Source: Vreelandella boliviensis LC1 (GTDB lineage: Bacteria > Pseudomonadota > Gammaproteobacteria > Pseudomonadales > Halomonadaceae). Taken from it: 64,000 nt of DNA. The notes beneath the pieces are model-generated. The model had not been told where the DNA came from. It did not search any database and was given only the letters and a program-made list of their open reading frames with translations. The stretch covers positions 397,035 to 461,034 of the forward strand of contig NZ_JH393257.1 of assembly GCF_000236035.1 (NCBI RefSeq), read 5' to 3'. A program made the position numbers and the translations under genes. Numbering within the stretch: the stretch's first letter is position 1; the number at the start of each line of letters is the position of its first letter. Positions 7,736 to 16,620 of this stretch are shown here, in pieces.

Positions 7736-10147
7736 TTACCACTGATAACTTACTGAGCCTACAATGCTTCTCGGCTCGCCATAGTAGCAGCCATAAGTGC
7801 AGGACTCGATATAGGTTTTGTCAGTGAGATTGGTGGCATTCAATGCATACACCCAGGATCCAGTTTCATAACTCACGCGCGTATCGACAAGTGTGAACGA
7901 CGGCACTTCTCCCTCTAACCAGGTCGCTCGGGTTGGGCCAACGTAACGAACGCCAACTCCTACCTTCAGCCCTGGCAGACCGAAATCGCCAAAACGATAG
8001 TCGCCCCATAAAGAGAACTGATTATAGGGCGTATTAGCTGTTCTCTTGCCCACCTGATCTGGCGTAACAGGGCTGCTTTTCGTTGTACGCGCATCAGTGT
8101 AAGCATAGGCCGCGACCAAGTTGGTATTGGGGCCGATCGCTGTCTTCGCTTCCAACTCAACACCGCGTGAACGCACTTCGCCTATCTGTGTCTGGAAGCT
8201 AGTGTTCACCGGGTCGGTGACGCTAACGTTTTCCTGTGTCAGCTCGTAAGCGGTGGCGGTAAGCATGGTATCCCAGCCATCCGGCTGAAAGCGAACGCCC
8301 AATTCATATTGTTCGCCTCGCGTGGGCTCGAACCGATTGCCATTACGGTCTGTGCCGCTGGTGGGTTCAAACGACTGGCTGTAGCTGATAAAGGGCGCTA
8401 AACCGTTATCGGCAAGATAGACGCCCCCTACACGGCCGGTGAAGGCATTGTTCGTACTGCGGGTCCACTCGGTGGGGCCGAAATAGGGAGAGTACTCGCT
8501 CTCAGTCCAGTCTTGACGTCCTCCCAACATGAGAACCCACTTGTCGGCGATTTTCATCTGATTTTGAGCATACAAGCCAACCTGCTCGCTGCGTTGCTTG
8601 GATGACCATGCAAAAGGCACTCGATCACCTAGCTCACCGCTACCGTAAACAGGATCAAAGAGATCAAGCGGTGGCGCTGTGCGGTTGTAGCGCTCGGTTT
8701 CGTGCCGTTGTCGTATGTAGTCTATTCCGATCAAACTGGTGTTGGTGGTATTGCCAGCCTCCCAGTCATATTGCAAGGAGGTATCTGAGGTCAAGCCTGA
8801 TGACGCATCGCGTCGATCTTGAGCGCTCCTTGCATAAATCCGCTGATCGATACTTTGACCGAGACCCATCTGAGGAAAATCTCGATCGGATCGGAAAGTA
8901 CGCAGACTATGACGGAGGTGGAGGCTGTTAGAGAGATCGTGCTCAAACAAGTAGCCGATCGAATAGCGCTCGTTATCGTACTCATCATAGCCGGGCTCCC
9001 CAGTAAATCGCTCCCGGGGAATTTGACCATTCGGGTTAGGAAGAATAGTGCCGCTGGTGGGTAGCCCATAAACATAGGCCGTTTGATCGCGCTGATACTC
9101 GCTCAGCAGAGTGAGCGAGGTATCTTCGTTTGGCTGCCACTTAAGGGCTGGGGCAATATAGGTGCGATCATCCGGCACATGGTCGATAAAAGTATTGCTA
9201 TCCCGGTGCAGCATGGTTAAGCGGTATGACCACACGCCATCCTCATCTAGAGCATCAGAGAAATCAGCAGAGATCTGGCGACGATCGAAACTGCCCGCCT
9301 CGATATTTACCTCGCGCAGGGGCTCGATGGTCGGGCGTTTACTCACAGCATTGAGCATACCACCAGGAGAAGCCACTCCATAAAGAATAGAGGACGGGCC
9401 CTTTAATACTTCCAATCGTTCCAGACCATAAAGCTCTTGCTGGCCATCATAAAGATTCGCTTGGTACTTACTGCCGTCACGGTAGGATCTATCAACGGTG
9501 AACCCGCGGACTCTTAGTGATTCAGTGCTACGGTCGGCGCCTTCCTGCCTTGATATACCAGGAGTATAGCTCAGGGCTTCAGTGAAATTCCGAGCCCCAT
9601 AGTTTTGAAACTCCTCACTACTTACAATCGAGATGGACTGCGGCGTTTCAATAATCGGTGTATCGGTTTTGGTGCCTGTTGCGCTCCGGGTGGCAGCGAT
9701 ACCCTGCACTGGCCCGTAGGCTGTCTCCTGCATCCAGTCGGCTTCCACCCGTAACAGTGCGAGATCCACATCATCAGGCCGCTCCACTAACCGATAACTA
9801 CCATCGGCTTCCTTAACCAGAGACAAACCACTCCCGCTGAGCAGTGCCCGCAATCCACCTTCGACATTGTAGTCACCAGATAGCCCGCGGGTTTGCTTAC
9901 CCTGGGTCAGGCTGGCATCAAAGTAGATAACCACGCCGGAATCGGCGGCGAAACGACTGAGGGCGTTGCCCAAGTCACCGGCAGGCACTTCAAAATGCTG
10001 CGCACTTTGCTGGGCTGGTTGCTGCGATGGCTGCTGGGCGTGGGCGGTCAGTGGCAGCAGCACGCCGGGCAGTGATAGCGCGGTACACAGCATTGCACCG
10101 CTAACCGCATTGGCGAGCCGGGATTTTGTAAACTTAGTGTTGTGCAT
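7736..10147 (-). CDS. TonB-dependent ferri-siderophore receptor with STN signalling domain (cassette 2)
   Basis: The protein has 803 residues: signal peptide 1-37 (cleavage AHA-QQ), STN domain about 50-125, plug (ETPQSISIVSSEEFQNYGAR; RLEVLKGPSSILYGVASPGG) and barrel ending SYQW. The late-strand cysteines in YIESCTYGCYYGEPR are typical of FhuA/FoxA-type receptors, so a hydroxamate siderophore is a reasonable guess. The start at 10147 has AGAGGGG at good spacing; the longer frame to 10171 lacks one. It is a close paralogue of the STN-less receptor at 31986-34166. FecR and FecI lie directly upstream. Confidence 0.93.
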   Translation of the reverse strand: MHNTKFTKSRLANAVSGAMLCTALSLPGVLLPLTAHAQQPSQQPAQQSAQHFEVPAGDLGNALSRFAADSGVVIYFDASLTQGKQTRGLSGDYNVEGGLRALLSGSGLSLVKEADGSYRLVERPDDVDLALLRVEADWMQETAYGPVQGIAATRSATGTKTDTPIIETPQSISIVSSEEFQNYGARNFTEALSYTPGISRQEGADRSTESLRVRGFTVDRSYRDGSKYQANLYDGQQELYGLERLEVLKGPSSILYGVASPGGMLNAVSKRPTIEPLREVNIEAGSFDRRQISADFSDALDEDGVWSYRLTMLHRDSNTFIDHVPDDRTYIAPALKWQPNEDTSLTLLSEYQRDQTAYVYGLPTSGTILPNPNGQIPRERFTGEPGYDEYDNERYSIGYLFEHDLSNSLHLRHSLRTFRSDRDFPQMGLGQSIDQRIYARSAQDRRDASSGLTSDTSLQYDWEAGNTTNTSLIGIDYIRQRHETERYNRTAPPLDLFDPVYGSGELGDRVPFAWSSKQRSEQVGLYAQNQMKIADKWVLMLGGRQDWTESEYSPYFGPTEWTRSTNNAFTGRVGGVYLADNGLAPFISYSQSFEPTSGTDRNGNRFEPTRGEQYELGVRFQPDGWDTMLTATAYELTQENVSVTDPVNTSFQTQIGEVRSRGVELEAKTAIGPNTNLVAAYAYTDARTTKSSPVTPDQVGKRTANTPYNQFSLWGDYRFGDFGLPGLKVGVGVRYVGPTRATWLEGEVPSFTLVDTRVSYETGSWVYALNATNLTDKTYIESCTYGCYYGEPRSIVGSVSYQW

Positions 10148-10234
10148 GGGTTCCCCTCTGGTTAGCAACAAAAAAGTGCCTCTTTAACCAGTAAGTCGAA
10201 CGGGGAAACCAAAAGGTACCGCCATGGACAAAAA

Positions 10235-11218
10235 TTATTTTTCCTCGTCCACCGTCACCCAGTAACGCGTGCGGAAATTGACCGATACCGGGAAGGATTT
10301 ACCCAGCGCATGCAATGCCTGATCGGTATCGTCTACCCTGAAAGCGCCGGTAATACGGAAATTAGCCACGCTGGGGGCGCAGCGTAAAACGCCTGTGCGG
10401 TAGCGGCCCAGCTCGGCAAGAAATGCATCCAGAGGCATGTTTTGCACCACCAGCATCTGGTTAGTCCAGGCGTCATCGGTGGGTGCCAGGCTTGTCAGTG
10501 GGGACGCCGTGTCGGCGGTAAAGGTGAGCTGATGGCCAGCAGGGCACTGGTTTTGAGCCCCCGAGTGAGTAGTCACTTCCACACTGTGCTCGAACACAGC
10601 GACCTGGGTTTCCGCTTCTAACATCCGCACCGAGAACCGCGTGCCTAAGGCGCGCACCCTACCCTGCGGCGTTTGCACAATGAAGGGCCGCGGGTTCTCG
10701 TTACTATCGCTGGCGGTGGTTATCATGATTTCGCCTCCGCGTAATATCACCAGGCGCTCGTTGGCACTAAAGTGGATATCCACAGCCGAAGCGGTGTTCA
10801 GTATCAGGGTGGTGCCATCCGCCAGCGTTAGCTGTTTGATCTCGCCAGTGGCGGGGGGGGGGTCCGCCAGCCATTGCTCTACGGTGGTGTGGCGGTAGGC
10901 GGCCACGCCCAGAGTTCCCGTGCCCAGCACCAGTGCCAGACCTTTCAACACACTACGACGGCTCACACTGAAGTGCTGTTCGGCACGCTCCAGTGTGTTT
11001 AGTGCCAGGTGGCCCGGCACTCTACCAAGCCGGGCCTGCAGTTGGTCTACCCGCTGCCAGGCCCACTGATGCATTGGGTCGCTGTCTAGCCACTGCTGCA
11101 GGGCCTGCTCGTCTGCTGGCCCTGCCTCTTCTGAACACAAGCGTGCATACCATTGCGCGGCCGCTTGCAGTGCCTCCCGCCGAGACTGTGCCAGTTCATG
11201 GGGGGCTGTGACAGTCAA
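10235..11218 (-). CDS. fecR: FecR-family anti-sigma/sigma regulator (cassette 2)
   Basis: The product is a 327-residue single-pass membrane regulator. DUF4880-type N-terminus, a transmembrane helix near residues 90-110 introduced by SRRSVLKG, FecR domain (TLADGTTLILNTASAVDI, LGTRFSVRM), and a C-terminal module ending RYWVTVDEEK. It starts with TTG at 11218; GGAG inside the end of fecI gives an 8-bp spacing, and fecI stops only 3 bp earlier, so translation is probably coupled. A run of ten G on the plus strand (10853-10862) encodes Pro-Pro-Pro just after the membrane helix. Such a tract could slip and shift the frame. Confidence 0.88.
   Translation of the reverse strand: MTVTAPHELAQSRREALQAAAQWYARLCSEEAGPADEQALQQWLDSDPMHQWAWQRVDQLQARLGRVPGHLALNTLERAEQHFSVSRRSVLKGLALVLGTGTLGVAAYRHTTVEQWLADPPPATGEIKQLTLADGTTLILNTASAVDIHFSANERLVILRGGEIMITTASDSNENPRPFIVQTPQGRVRALGTRFSVRMLEAETQVAVFEHSVEVTTHSGAQNQCPAGHQLTFTADTASPLTSLAPTDDAWTNQMLVVQNMPLDAFLAELGRYRTGVLRCAPSVANFRITGAFRVDDTDQALHALGKSFPVSVNFRTRYWVTVDEEK
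10853..10862. repeat. Homopolymer tract G10 inside fecR2
   Basis: Ten consecutive G occur at 10853-10862 within a coding region, corresponding to codons about 119-122 of the FecR of cassette 2. It is the longest G or C run I noticed in the window; several others reach only seven (near 19031, 44709, 25266). Loss or gain of one base would truncate FecR after its membrane segment and remove the periplasmic signalling domain. Confidence 0.9.
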
Positions 11219-11221
11219 AGG

Positions 11222-11752
11222 TTACAGCTCCGCTTCCAGCGCATAGAGCAAACAAGACTCGGTGGCCTTGGCCATGTATTTTTTGACTGAACTGAGCGAT
11301 ACACCCAGCTCCTGGGCAATATCCACGTAACGCATACCCTGTAACTGCGATAACAAGAAGGCTCGCCGTACGTTACTCCCCAGGCCGCTGAGCATGGCAT
11401 CCAGCTCGTGCAGGGTTTCCAACATGATGGCCTGCTCTTCTGGCGAAATGGCAACCGGTTCCGGCTGATGGGCCAGACTTTCCCAATAAGCTTTTTCCAA
11501 TGCGTGGCGGCGGAAATGATCGATTAAAACCCGATTGGCGATGGTCGTCAGAAAACTGCGTGGCTCTCGGATAGCTTCAACCTGGCGTTCGGCATCGCTG
11601 CGCCCCAGAATGCGCACAAAGGTATCCTGGGCAAAATCCGCCGCCTGCTGCGAACAGCCCAAACGACCACGCAGCCAGCCAAGAAGCCAGCGGTAATGCT
11701 CGGAATAGAGGGTATGTACCTGCTCGCGCAGTGGGTAATTCCCAGACGACAT
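11222..11752 (-). CDS. fecI: FecI-family ECF sigma factor (cassette 2)
   Basis: This 176-residue ECF sigma factor has region 2 (LYSEHYRWLLGWLRGRLGC, DFAQDTFVRILG) and a region 4 helix-turn-helix (RYVDIAQELGVSLSSVKKYM). It starts at an ATG with AGAAGG upstream. It heads the second cassette and should recognise the promoter of receptor 2. A strong Fur-box candidate is centred about 38 bp upstream, consistent with iron-repressed expression. It is diverged from the two neighbouring FecI copies, as expected if each responds to a separate receptor. Confidence 0.9.
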   Translation of the reverse strand: MSSGNYPLREQVHTLYSEHYRWLLGWLRGRLGCSQQAADFAQDTFVRILGRSDAERQVEAIREPRSFLTTIANRVLIDHFRRHALEKAYWESLAHQPEPVAISPEEQAIMLETLHELDAMLSGLGSNVRRAFLLSQLQGMRYVDIAQELGVSLSSVKKYMAKATESCLLYALEAEL

Positions 11753-11782
11753 GGCTACCTTCTGGCCTCAATATGATGTAAA

Positions 11783-11797
11783 TGATAATTATTGCCA
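11783..11797 (-). promoter_or_regulatory. Fur box candidate upstream of fecI (cassette 2)
   Basis: TGATAATTATTGCCA matches TGATAAT-N-ATTATCA at 12 of 14 positions and lies 31 bp before the fecI start, in the likely core promoter. A further GATACT-GCTAAT-ACG block on the minus strand at 11959-11975 could be an additional Fur site or a relic of one. Confidence 0.65.
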
Positions 11798-11999
11798 TCA
11801 TATTGGGTGCCCCAGGAGGATACAAGCCCTTGATATTGATTCCTGGCGTTACGGATATGAAAGATTGCGAGGCAGCCTACTCCCCTTCCCACGCTAAAAA
11901 TGCTCTAGAAAAGCGAAAAGCAGGCACCTCCGGCAAGTGATAGCGTTCATCACAATATACGTATTAGCAGTATCAAATTCCTGAAGAGAAACCGCCGCG

Positions 12000-12914
12000 T
12001 TAGGGGGCAGCGGGTGTTTCCAGTGCTTCAACCAGAGCCTCGGCGAAGCGGAGGGCTGAGGGGTGAACGCCGGCTATCCAAAAAGTCGATGGCAAAACGA
12101 CATTATCACCCCGCTGAACGCTGGGAAGATAACGCCACATACCACTCGTTTCGATATTGTTTTCTATGCCTGCGGGGAATGCACTTTCCATCACGACCAG
12201 TCTCGCGTCTTCGAGATGAACCTTGAAGAGTTCCCTGATACTTACCAGTGAGCGTCCCCACTGGTCGGTCTCTCCTGTCCATGCATTGCGAAGGCCCAAC
12301 CGATCTAGCACTCCCTGAAATATACTGTTATCACCGTATACGCGAACATATTGCTCAGTTATTAACTGGACGACTAATAAAGGAGGCTGAGGAGTCAACT
12401 CATGTTTAAGGGATTCCAAGTTAGATTGAGTATCCATAATCAACTTTTCTGCTGCAGCTCTTCGCCCTGAAAGCTGACCCAGCTCAAGAACAAAAGCATC
12501 GAATCTTGACCATATATCCTCGCCAGTATTTCTAGTGTAAGGGTAAAATTTAATTAAGCTTGAAGTTGAAATATTATCTAGTACGGTTTTCATCCGAGTA
12601 TGACGAGGTGCAAGAAGCATTCGATGGGGATTAATACTACTAAGCAGCTCTAGGTTGGGAAATGATGGTGTTCCAATATCAGTGATGTCAGCATGTGCAT
12701 ATTCATTGCCGGTCCATGTGTGAAACACCGCAATATTACCCATAAGAACAGAACCAGGAGGTCTGAGTGCGATAAGTGCTTCCGCAGTAGTCCAATCGAA
12801 AACCGCAATGGATGATGGTGCTGAAGCAGCCAGTGATGAACTAGTGTTCAAGGAAAGTAACAGCACGAAAGGAAGAGTACGCAAGAATCTAGGAATAGAT
12901 TGGATAAGAAGCAT
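12000..12914 (-). CDS. FhuD-type ferri-siderophore periplasmic binding protein (cassette 3)
   Basis: The product has 304 residues. Signal peptide about 1-29 (FVLLLSLNTSSSLAA), then a class III periplasmic binding fold with FhuD-like motifs FDWTTAEALIALRPPG, FPNLELLSSINPHRMLLAP and LGLRNAWTGETDQWGRS. It should carry the ligand of receptor 3 across the periplasm. AAAGGAG stands at good distance before the ATG. As in cassette 1, the body looks A/T-richer than the GC-rich final 60 bp. It is the last gene of the third cassette and is separated from its receptor by a hairpin. Confidence 0.82.
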   Translation of the reverse strand: MLLIQSIPRFLRTLPFVLLLSLNTSSSLAASAPSSIAVFDWTTAEALIALRPPGSVLMGNIAVFHTWTGNEYAHADITDIGTPSFPNLELLSSINPHRMLLAPRHTRMKTVLDNISTSSLIKFYPYTRNTGEDIWSRFDAFVLELGQLSGRRAAAEKLIMDTQSNLESLKHELTPQPPLLVVQLITEQYVRVYGDNSIFQGVLDRLGLRNAWTGETDQWGRSLVSIRELFKVHLEDARLVVMESAFPAGIENNIETSGMWRYLPSVQRGDNVVLPSTFWIAGVHPSALRFAEALVEALETPAAP

Positions 12915-12989
12915 AGCAAACTCCTTTAATGAAATATAGTGGAAGATATATTGGCAACCGGCACTTTCATAACCTTATTTGTTGAATAA

Positions 12990-13017
12990 ACTCAGCCCCA
13001 CTAAGGTGAGGCTGAGT
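12990..13017 (-). terminator. Hairpin between receptor 3 and binding protein 3
   Basis: ACTCAGCC (12990-12997) and GGCTGAGT (13010-13017) form an 8-bp stem with a 12-base loop, 44 bp after the receptor stop. The U tract is weak. Its position matches the hairpins found between receptor and binding protein in cassettes 1 and 2. Confidence 0.5.
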
Positions 13018-13061
13018 AAAATGCTTGCTCAGAAACATGTTGAGCACTGCTATGCTGGCTT

Positions 13062-15491
13062 TTAGAAGTCATACTTCATTGTTATCATGAAGTTGCGTGG
13101 AGTACCGTAATAGTTGTGCCTAGTAATTCCTCGAACTGAAGAGTAATACTCTTTATCAGTCAGGTTGTTGCCATTTAGAGAGATGTCCAAGTTCTCATTG
13201 ACGCGATAACCAGCCATGGCTGAAACAGTGGTATAGCCCCCTTGTTCGATACGAAAACCTAAGCTTTCGGCATAAACACTGCTTACCGTATTTATCCCGG
13301 CACCCACGCGCCAGCCCTGATTAGGATCATCGCTAAAGCGGTAGCGTGACCACAGGTTGAAGTTATGTTCCGGCGTATCCGGCGAAAGTGTAAGGCCCTC
13401 TGAGTTAGCATCTCTTACGTATTCAGTTTGTGTATAGGCATAACCCGCACTCAGATCCCAACGGGGCATTAGCTGACCGCTGACCTCCAGCTCAAGGCCC
13501 TCACTCTTGGCTTCGCCAATCGGAATTGAAAAACCTGGGTTATTAGGGTCCGTATAGGCACGATTGGTGTCTTCAATACGAAAAACTGCAGCATGCCAGT
13601 TTAAGTCGCCCCCAGCATGGGAACCCTTAATGCCGAACTCGTACTGCTCTCCTTCTCTTGGATCGATCGGTTCGCCATTGCTGTCTGCCGCCGTTTGTGG
13701 CTCAAAAATACCCGTATAACTGGTGTAAAGGTTGAGCTCTTCGTTAAGCCGATAGATCAAGCCAGCGTAGGGAATAAATTCGGTACCACTATCTCCTTCA
13801 ATAATAAAATTATCCGTTTCCCACCAATTGACTCGACCACCAAGTGCAATAGTGAAATCATCGATAACATTGAAGCGCGCTTGGCCATAAGTAGCGTATT
13901 GTTTTGTACTGAACTTCGATCTTCCTGGGGTTGTTTCAAAGCTTGGTTCCGCGCGACCATATTCTGGATCAAACAGATTCTGGGGAAGGTATTTTGGATC
14001 GCCGTAGGCCCATTCACTATCCCGATCACTATTCTGGTAACTCGCACCCAACACTGCTTCATGGGTAACTCCAGCCAGTTGAAATGGCGTTCTAACCTGA
14101 GCTTGAATGTGATCAGCCTGTTGGACTGTATCCCAAATAATCTGCCGAACCATAAAATCACCGCTATCTCTTTCGACGGTGGTGAGATCCCCCTCGCTGC
14201 TTTTCTTCAAACTTGCATCGCGATCCAGCCGGTTGGCCTGAAATGTAATTTCACCGCCGTTTTCGAGGCGATGCTCAAGTTCAAGAAAGTAGCGCTGCGC
14301 GTCTCCTGCCTGCTTATCCCAGTCGGACCCGAGGTAGGTAGAGCGGTCTACATTGGGTAATGTGCCATCACCATAGATAGGCAGTCCTGAGTGAGGGCGG
14401 AACTCTTCATCTTGTAAAGTGACGCCCACCGACAGTGTCGTGTCGGGGGATAAGTCGAACTCAAGCGTGCCATAGCCTATCTGGTTTTCTGAGTAAACGT
14501 GGTCAATAAAAGAGTTCCTATCATCGTAGACACCGACGAAACGACCGCGAACTCGTCCTTCGCTATCTAGTGCGCCGGTAACATCGATAACACTCCGGTA
14601 AGCATCATCCGAGCCAGCAGAAAGGGAAACCGAGGCCTGACTTTCTCCTAAGGCGCGCTTGCGCACTAAGTTGATGGTACCGCTGGGTTGGCCAGAGCCA
14701 TGAAGGATGCCTGCGGGCCCACGAAGCACTTCTATACGATCTAGCAGAGCTGTATCAAATACGCCGGCACTTTGCCAAGCGGAACCGACACTCTGAACTG
14801 GGCTACCATCCATAAGAAAGGAGTCGATATTATAGCCACGCGCCTTGATTGTGTACTGGTTACCCCCGTATTCGTTCACAGTGATGCCCGTAACGTTACG
14901 CATGGCCTCAGCCAGCGAGGTAGTCCCTTGATCATCCAGACGTTCTCGCGTCACGACGCTGATGGACTGAGGCGTTTCCTTAACTGACTGTGAAAACAAT
15001 CCGATGCTAGCACTTTCACTTGTATAGGAATCGATGTTCTCGGTCATGCCGTAGGGCAGACGCGCTCCAGTCACCTCAACCGTCGACAAAGCCACCCCAT
15101 CTGGCCGTTCCTCCAGCCGATAACTGCCATCCCCCTGCCGTACGGCCCTAAGGCTGGTGCCATTCAGCAGCCGTTCGAGCCCTTCGTCTACCCCATACTG
15201 GCCCTGCAGGCCAGGGCTCTGGCGCCCTTGTCCCAACTCACCCGCGCCGCTGATAAAAACACCTGCCTCAGAGGCAAAGCGATTAAGTGCCGAACTAACA
15301 GGGCCCGCGGGGATATCGTACTGGCGTGTTTGCTGCTGGCTGGTTTGCGCCATGGCGGGTGGTGACAGCAGCGGCGCGGCTAACAAACCAACGGCGGCGA
15401 GATGAACCGCCAGCGCGAGGGCGCGGCGGCGCCGTGGGAGCTGACGGGTAACGGCTAACGATGAAGGTAATACAGAGCGTTGTTGCGGCAT
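13062..15491 (-). CDS. TonB-dependent ferri-siderophore receptor with STN signalling domain (cassette 3)
   Basis: The protein has 809 residues: arginine-rich signal peptide 1-48 (cleavage AMA-Q), STN domain about 55-135, plug (KETPQSISVVTRERLDDQGT; RIEVLRGPAGILHGSGQPSG), barrel ending TMKYDF. It differs from receptors 1, 2 and 5: it lacks their cysteine pair and has the GxGxPSGTINLVRKR type of plug seen in FpvA/FhuE-like receptors for pyoverdine or coprogen, so the ligand class probably differs. The start at 15491 has AAGGGG 8 bp upstream; an earlier ATG at 15548 is less likely. It lies between its FecR and its binding protein. Confidence 0.93.
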   Translation of the reverse strand: MPQQRSVLPSSLAVTRQLPRRRRALALAVHLAAVGLLAAPLLSPPAMAQTSQQQTRQYDIPAGPVSSALNRFASEAGVFISGAGELGQGRQSPGLQGQYGVDEGLERLLNGTSLRAVRQGDGSYRLEERPDGVALSTVEVTGARLPYGMTENIDSYTSESASIGLFSQSVKETPQSISVVTRERLDDQGTTSLAEAMRNVTGITVNEYGGNQYTIKARGYNIDSFLMDGSPVQSVGSAWQSAGVFDTALLDRIEVLRGPAGILHGSGQPSGTINLVRKRALGESQASVSLSAGSDDAYRSVIDVTGALDSEGRVRGRFVGVYDDRNSFIDHVYSENQIGYGTLEFDLSPDTTLSVGVTLQDEEFRPHSGLPIYGDGTLPNVDRSTYLGSDWDKQAGDAQRYFLELEHRLENGGEITFQANRLDRDASLKKSSEGDLTTVERDSGDFMVRQIIWDTVQQADHIQAQVRTPFQLAGVTHEAVLGASYQNSDRDSEWAYGDPKYLPQNLFDPEYGRAEPSFETTPGRSKFSTKQYATYGQARFNVIDDFTIALGGRVNWWETDNFIIEGDSGTEFIPYAGLIYRLNEELNLYTSYTGIFEPQTAADSNGEPIDPREGEQYEFGIKGSHAGGDLNWHAAVFRIEDTNRAYTDPNNPGFSIPIGEAKSEGLELEVSGQLMPRWDLSAGYAYTQTEYVRDANSEGLTLSPDTPEHNFNLWSRYRFSDDPNQGWRVGAGINTVSSVYAESLGFRIEQGGYTTVSAMAGYRVNENLDISLNGNNLTDKEYYSSVRGITRHNYYGTPRNFMITMKYDF

Positions 15492-15600
15492 ATCGGTTCC
15501 CCTTGCAGATGGTTTTTGGCTGCTTATATAGGGGAATCGAACCCGCACGAAAAAAGGGAACCAGGAAAATTAATTTTTTCCTTTTATTCTTGGCACGTTT

Positions 15601-16620
15601 TTATTCGCGCCCTGACCCGGCCGCCTCGATCTTGATCCACCAGGGCATCACTTGCCGCACCGTCACCGGCAGCGTGGTCTCGACCATGTGCAAGGTACGC
15701 TCCAGGTCATCAAGCGGGAAAGCGCCGAGCAGCGTGAGATCCGCCACCGCCGGGTCGATCTCAAGACGGCCGCGGTGATGCTGGCTCAGCTCCGCGGCGA
15801 ACGTTTTCAGCGACATATTTTCTGCCAGCAAAACACCGTTGGCCCAGGCAGCCCGGCTACCGTCGGCGGGGTTGAGTTCGCCAATGCCGTTAACGGCGTA
15901 GCTGGCCTGTTGCCCCGCGTCGACCACCTGGCGCTGGCTAGCATGGTCGGCATCGCCAAGAGTCTGGATAGCCACCGCGCCCTCAAACACCGCCAGCAGT
16001 TCATCGGTTTGGCGTTGGCGCACGCTAAAGCGAGTGCCCAAGGGCGTTAGCCGAGCACTTCGGGTATCTACATAAAAGGGGCGTTCGGGGTCTTTGCCGG
16101 TCGTAATCAGCACCTCGCCCGCCACTAGTTGCAGTCGGCGCCGCTGGTGGTCGTAGTCTACGTCCAGCGCCGAGGCGCTGCTTAGCCAAACTTGGGTGCC
16201 ATCCTCTAATTCAATGCGGGTGATGTCGCCGGTAGCGGTGCGGTAGTCGGCGCCCCAGTACGCGACCCATTTGGGCAATGGTGTCCACTGCCAGGAAAGC
16301 CCGATCAACACGGCCGCAAATGCCAGGGTAGAGAGCCCACTCAGCAGGTGCCACCGCCCTCGTCGTCGTTGCCGCGCCGAGCTGATCACCCGGTCGGCGG
16401 TCTGCCGCTCCGTCTCATCCAGGTTGGCGGTGAAACGCTGGCTAACGCCTTCCACTTGTTGCCAGGCCCAGCGGTGGGTATCGCTGGCCTCCAGCCACGC
16501 CTGCCAATGCTCATATTGGGCTGAAGAGAGCTCGCCTGCCTGCCATTCGGCAAACCACTCGGCGGCCTCTGCCAGCGCGCGGCGCTTGGCGGCTTCATCA
16601 TGGCTGACGGCAGAGGCCAT
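15601..16620 (-). CDS. fecR: FecR-family anti-sigma/sigma regulator (cassette 3)
   Basis: This 339-residue FecR protein has an N-terminal DUF4880-type region (AAEWFAEWQAGELSSAQYEHW), a membrane helix near residues 92-110 (LLSGLSTLAFAAVLIGLSW), a FecR domain (LEDGTQVWLSSASALDVDYD, LGTRFSVRQRQ) and a C-terminal STN-interacting module. Its ATG directly abuts the fecI stop (TAA-ATG), so the two are translationally coupled. It should transmit the signal from receptor 3 to FecI 3. Confidence 0.88.
   Translation of the reverse strand: MASAVSHDEAAKRRALAEAAEWFAEWQAGELSSAQYEHWQAWLEASDTHRWAWQQVEGVSQRFTANLDETERQTADRVISSARQRRRGRWHLLSGLSTLAFAAVLIGLSWQWTPLPKWVAYWGADYRTATGDITRIELEDGTQVWLSSASALDVDYDHQRRRLQLVAGEVLITTGKDPERPFYVDTRSARLTPLGTRFSVRQRQTDELLAVFEGAVAIQTLGDADHASQRQVVDAGQQASYAVNGIGELNPADGSRAAWANGVLLAENMSLKTFAAELSQHHRGRLEIDPAVADLTLLGAFPLDDLERTLHMVETTLPVTVRQVMPWWIKIEAAGSGRE

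Noticed and set aside
13617-14360. 247-codon open frame on the plus strand, antisense to receptor 3
   Set aside because: No recognisable protein features, no ribosome binding site, and it lies wholly opposite a certain receptor gene.
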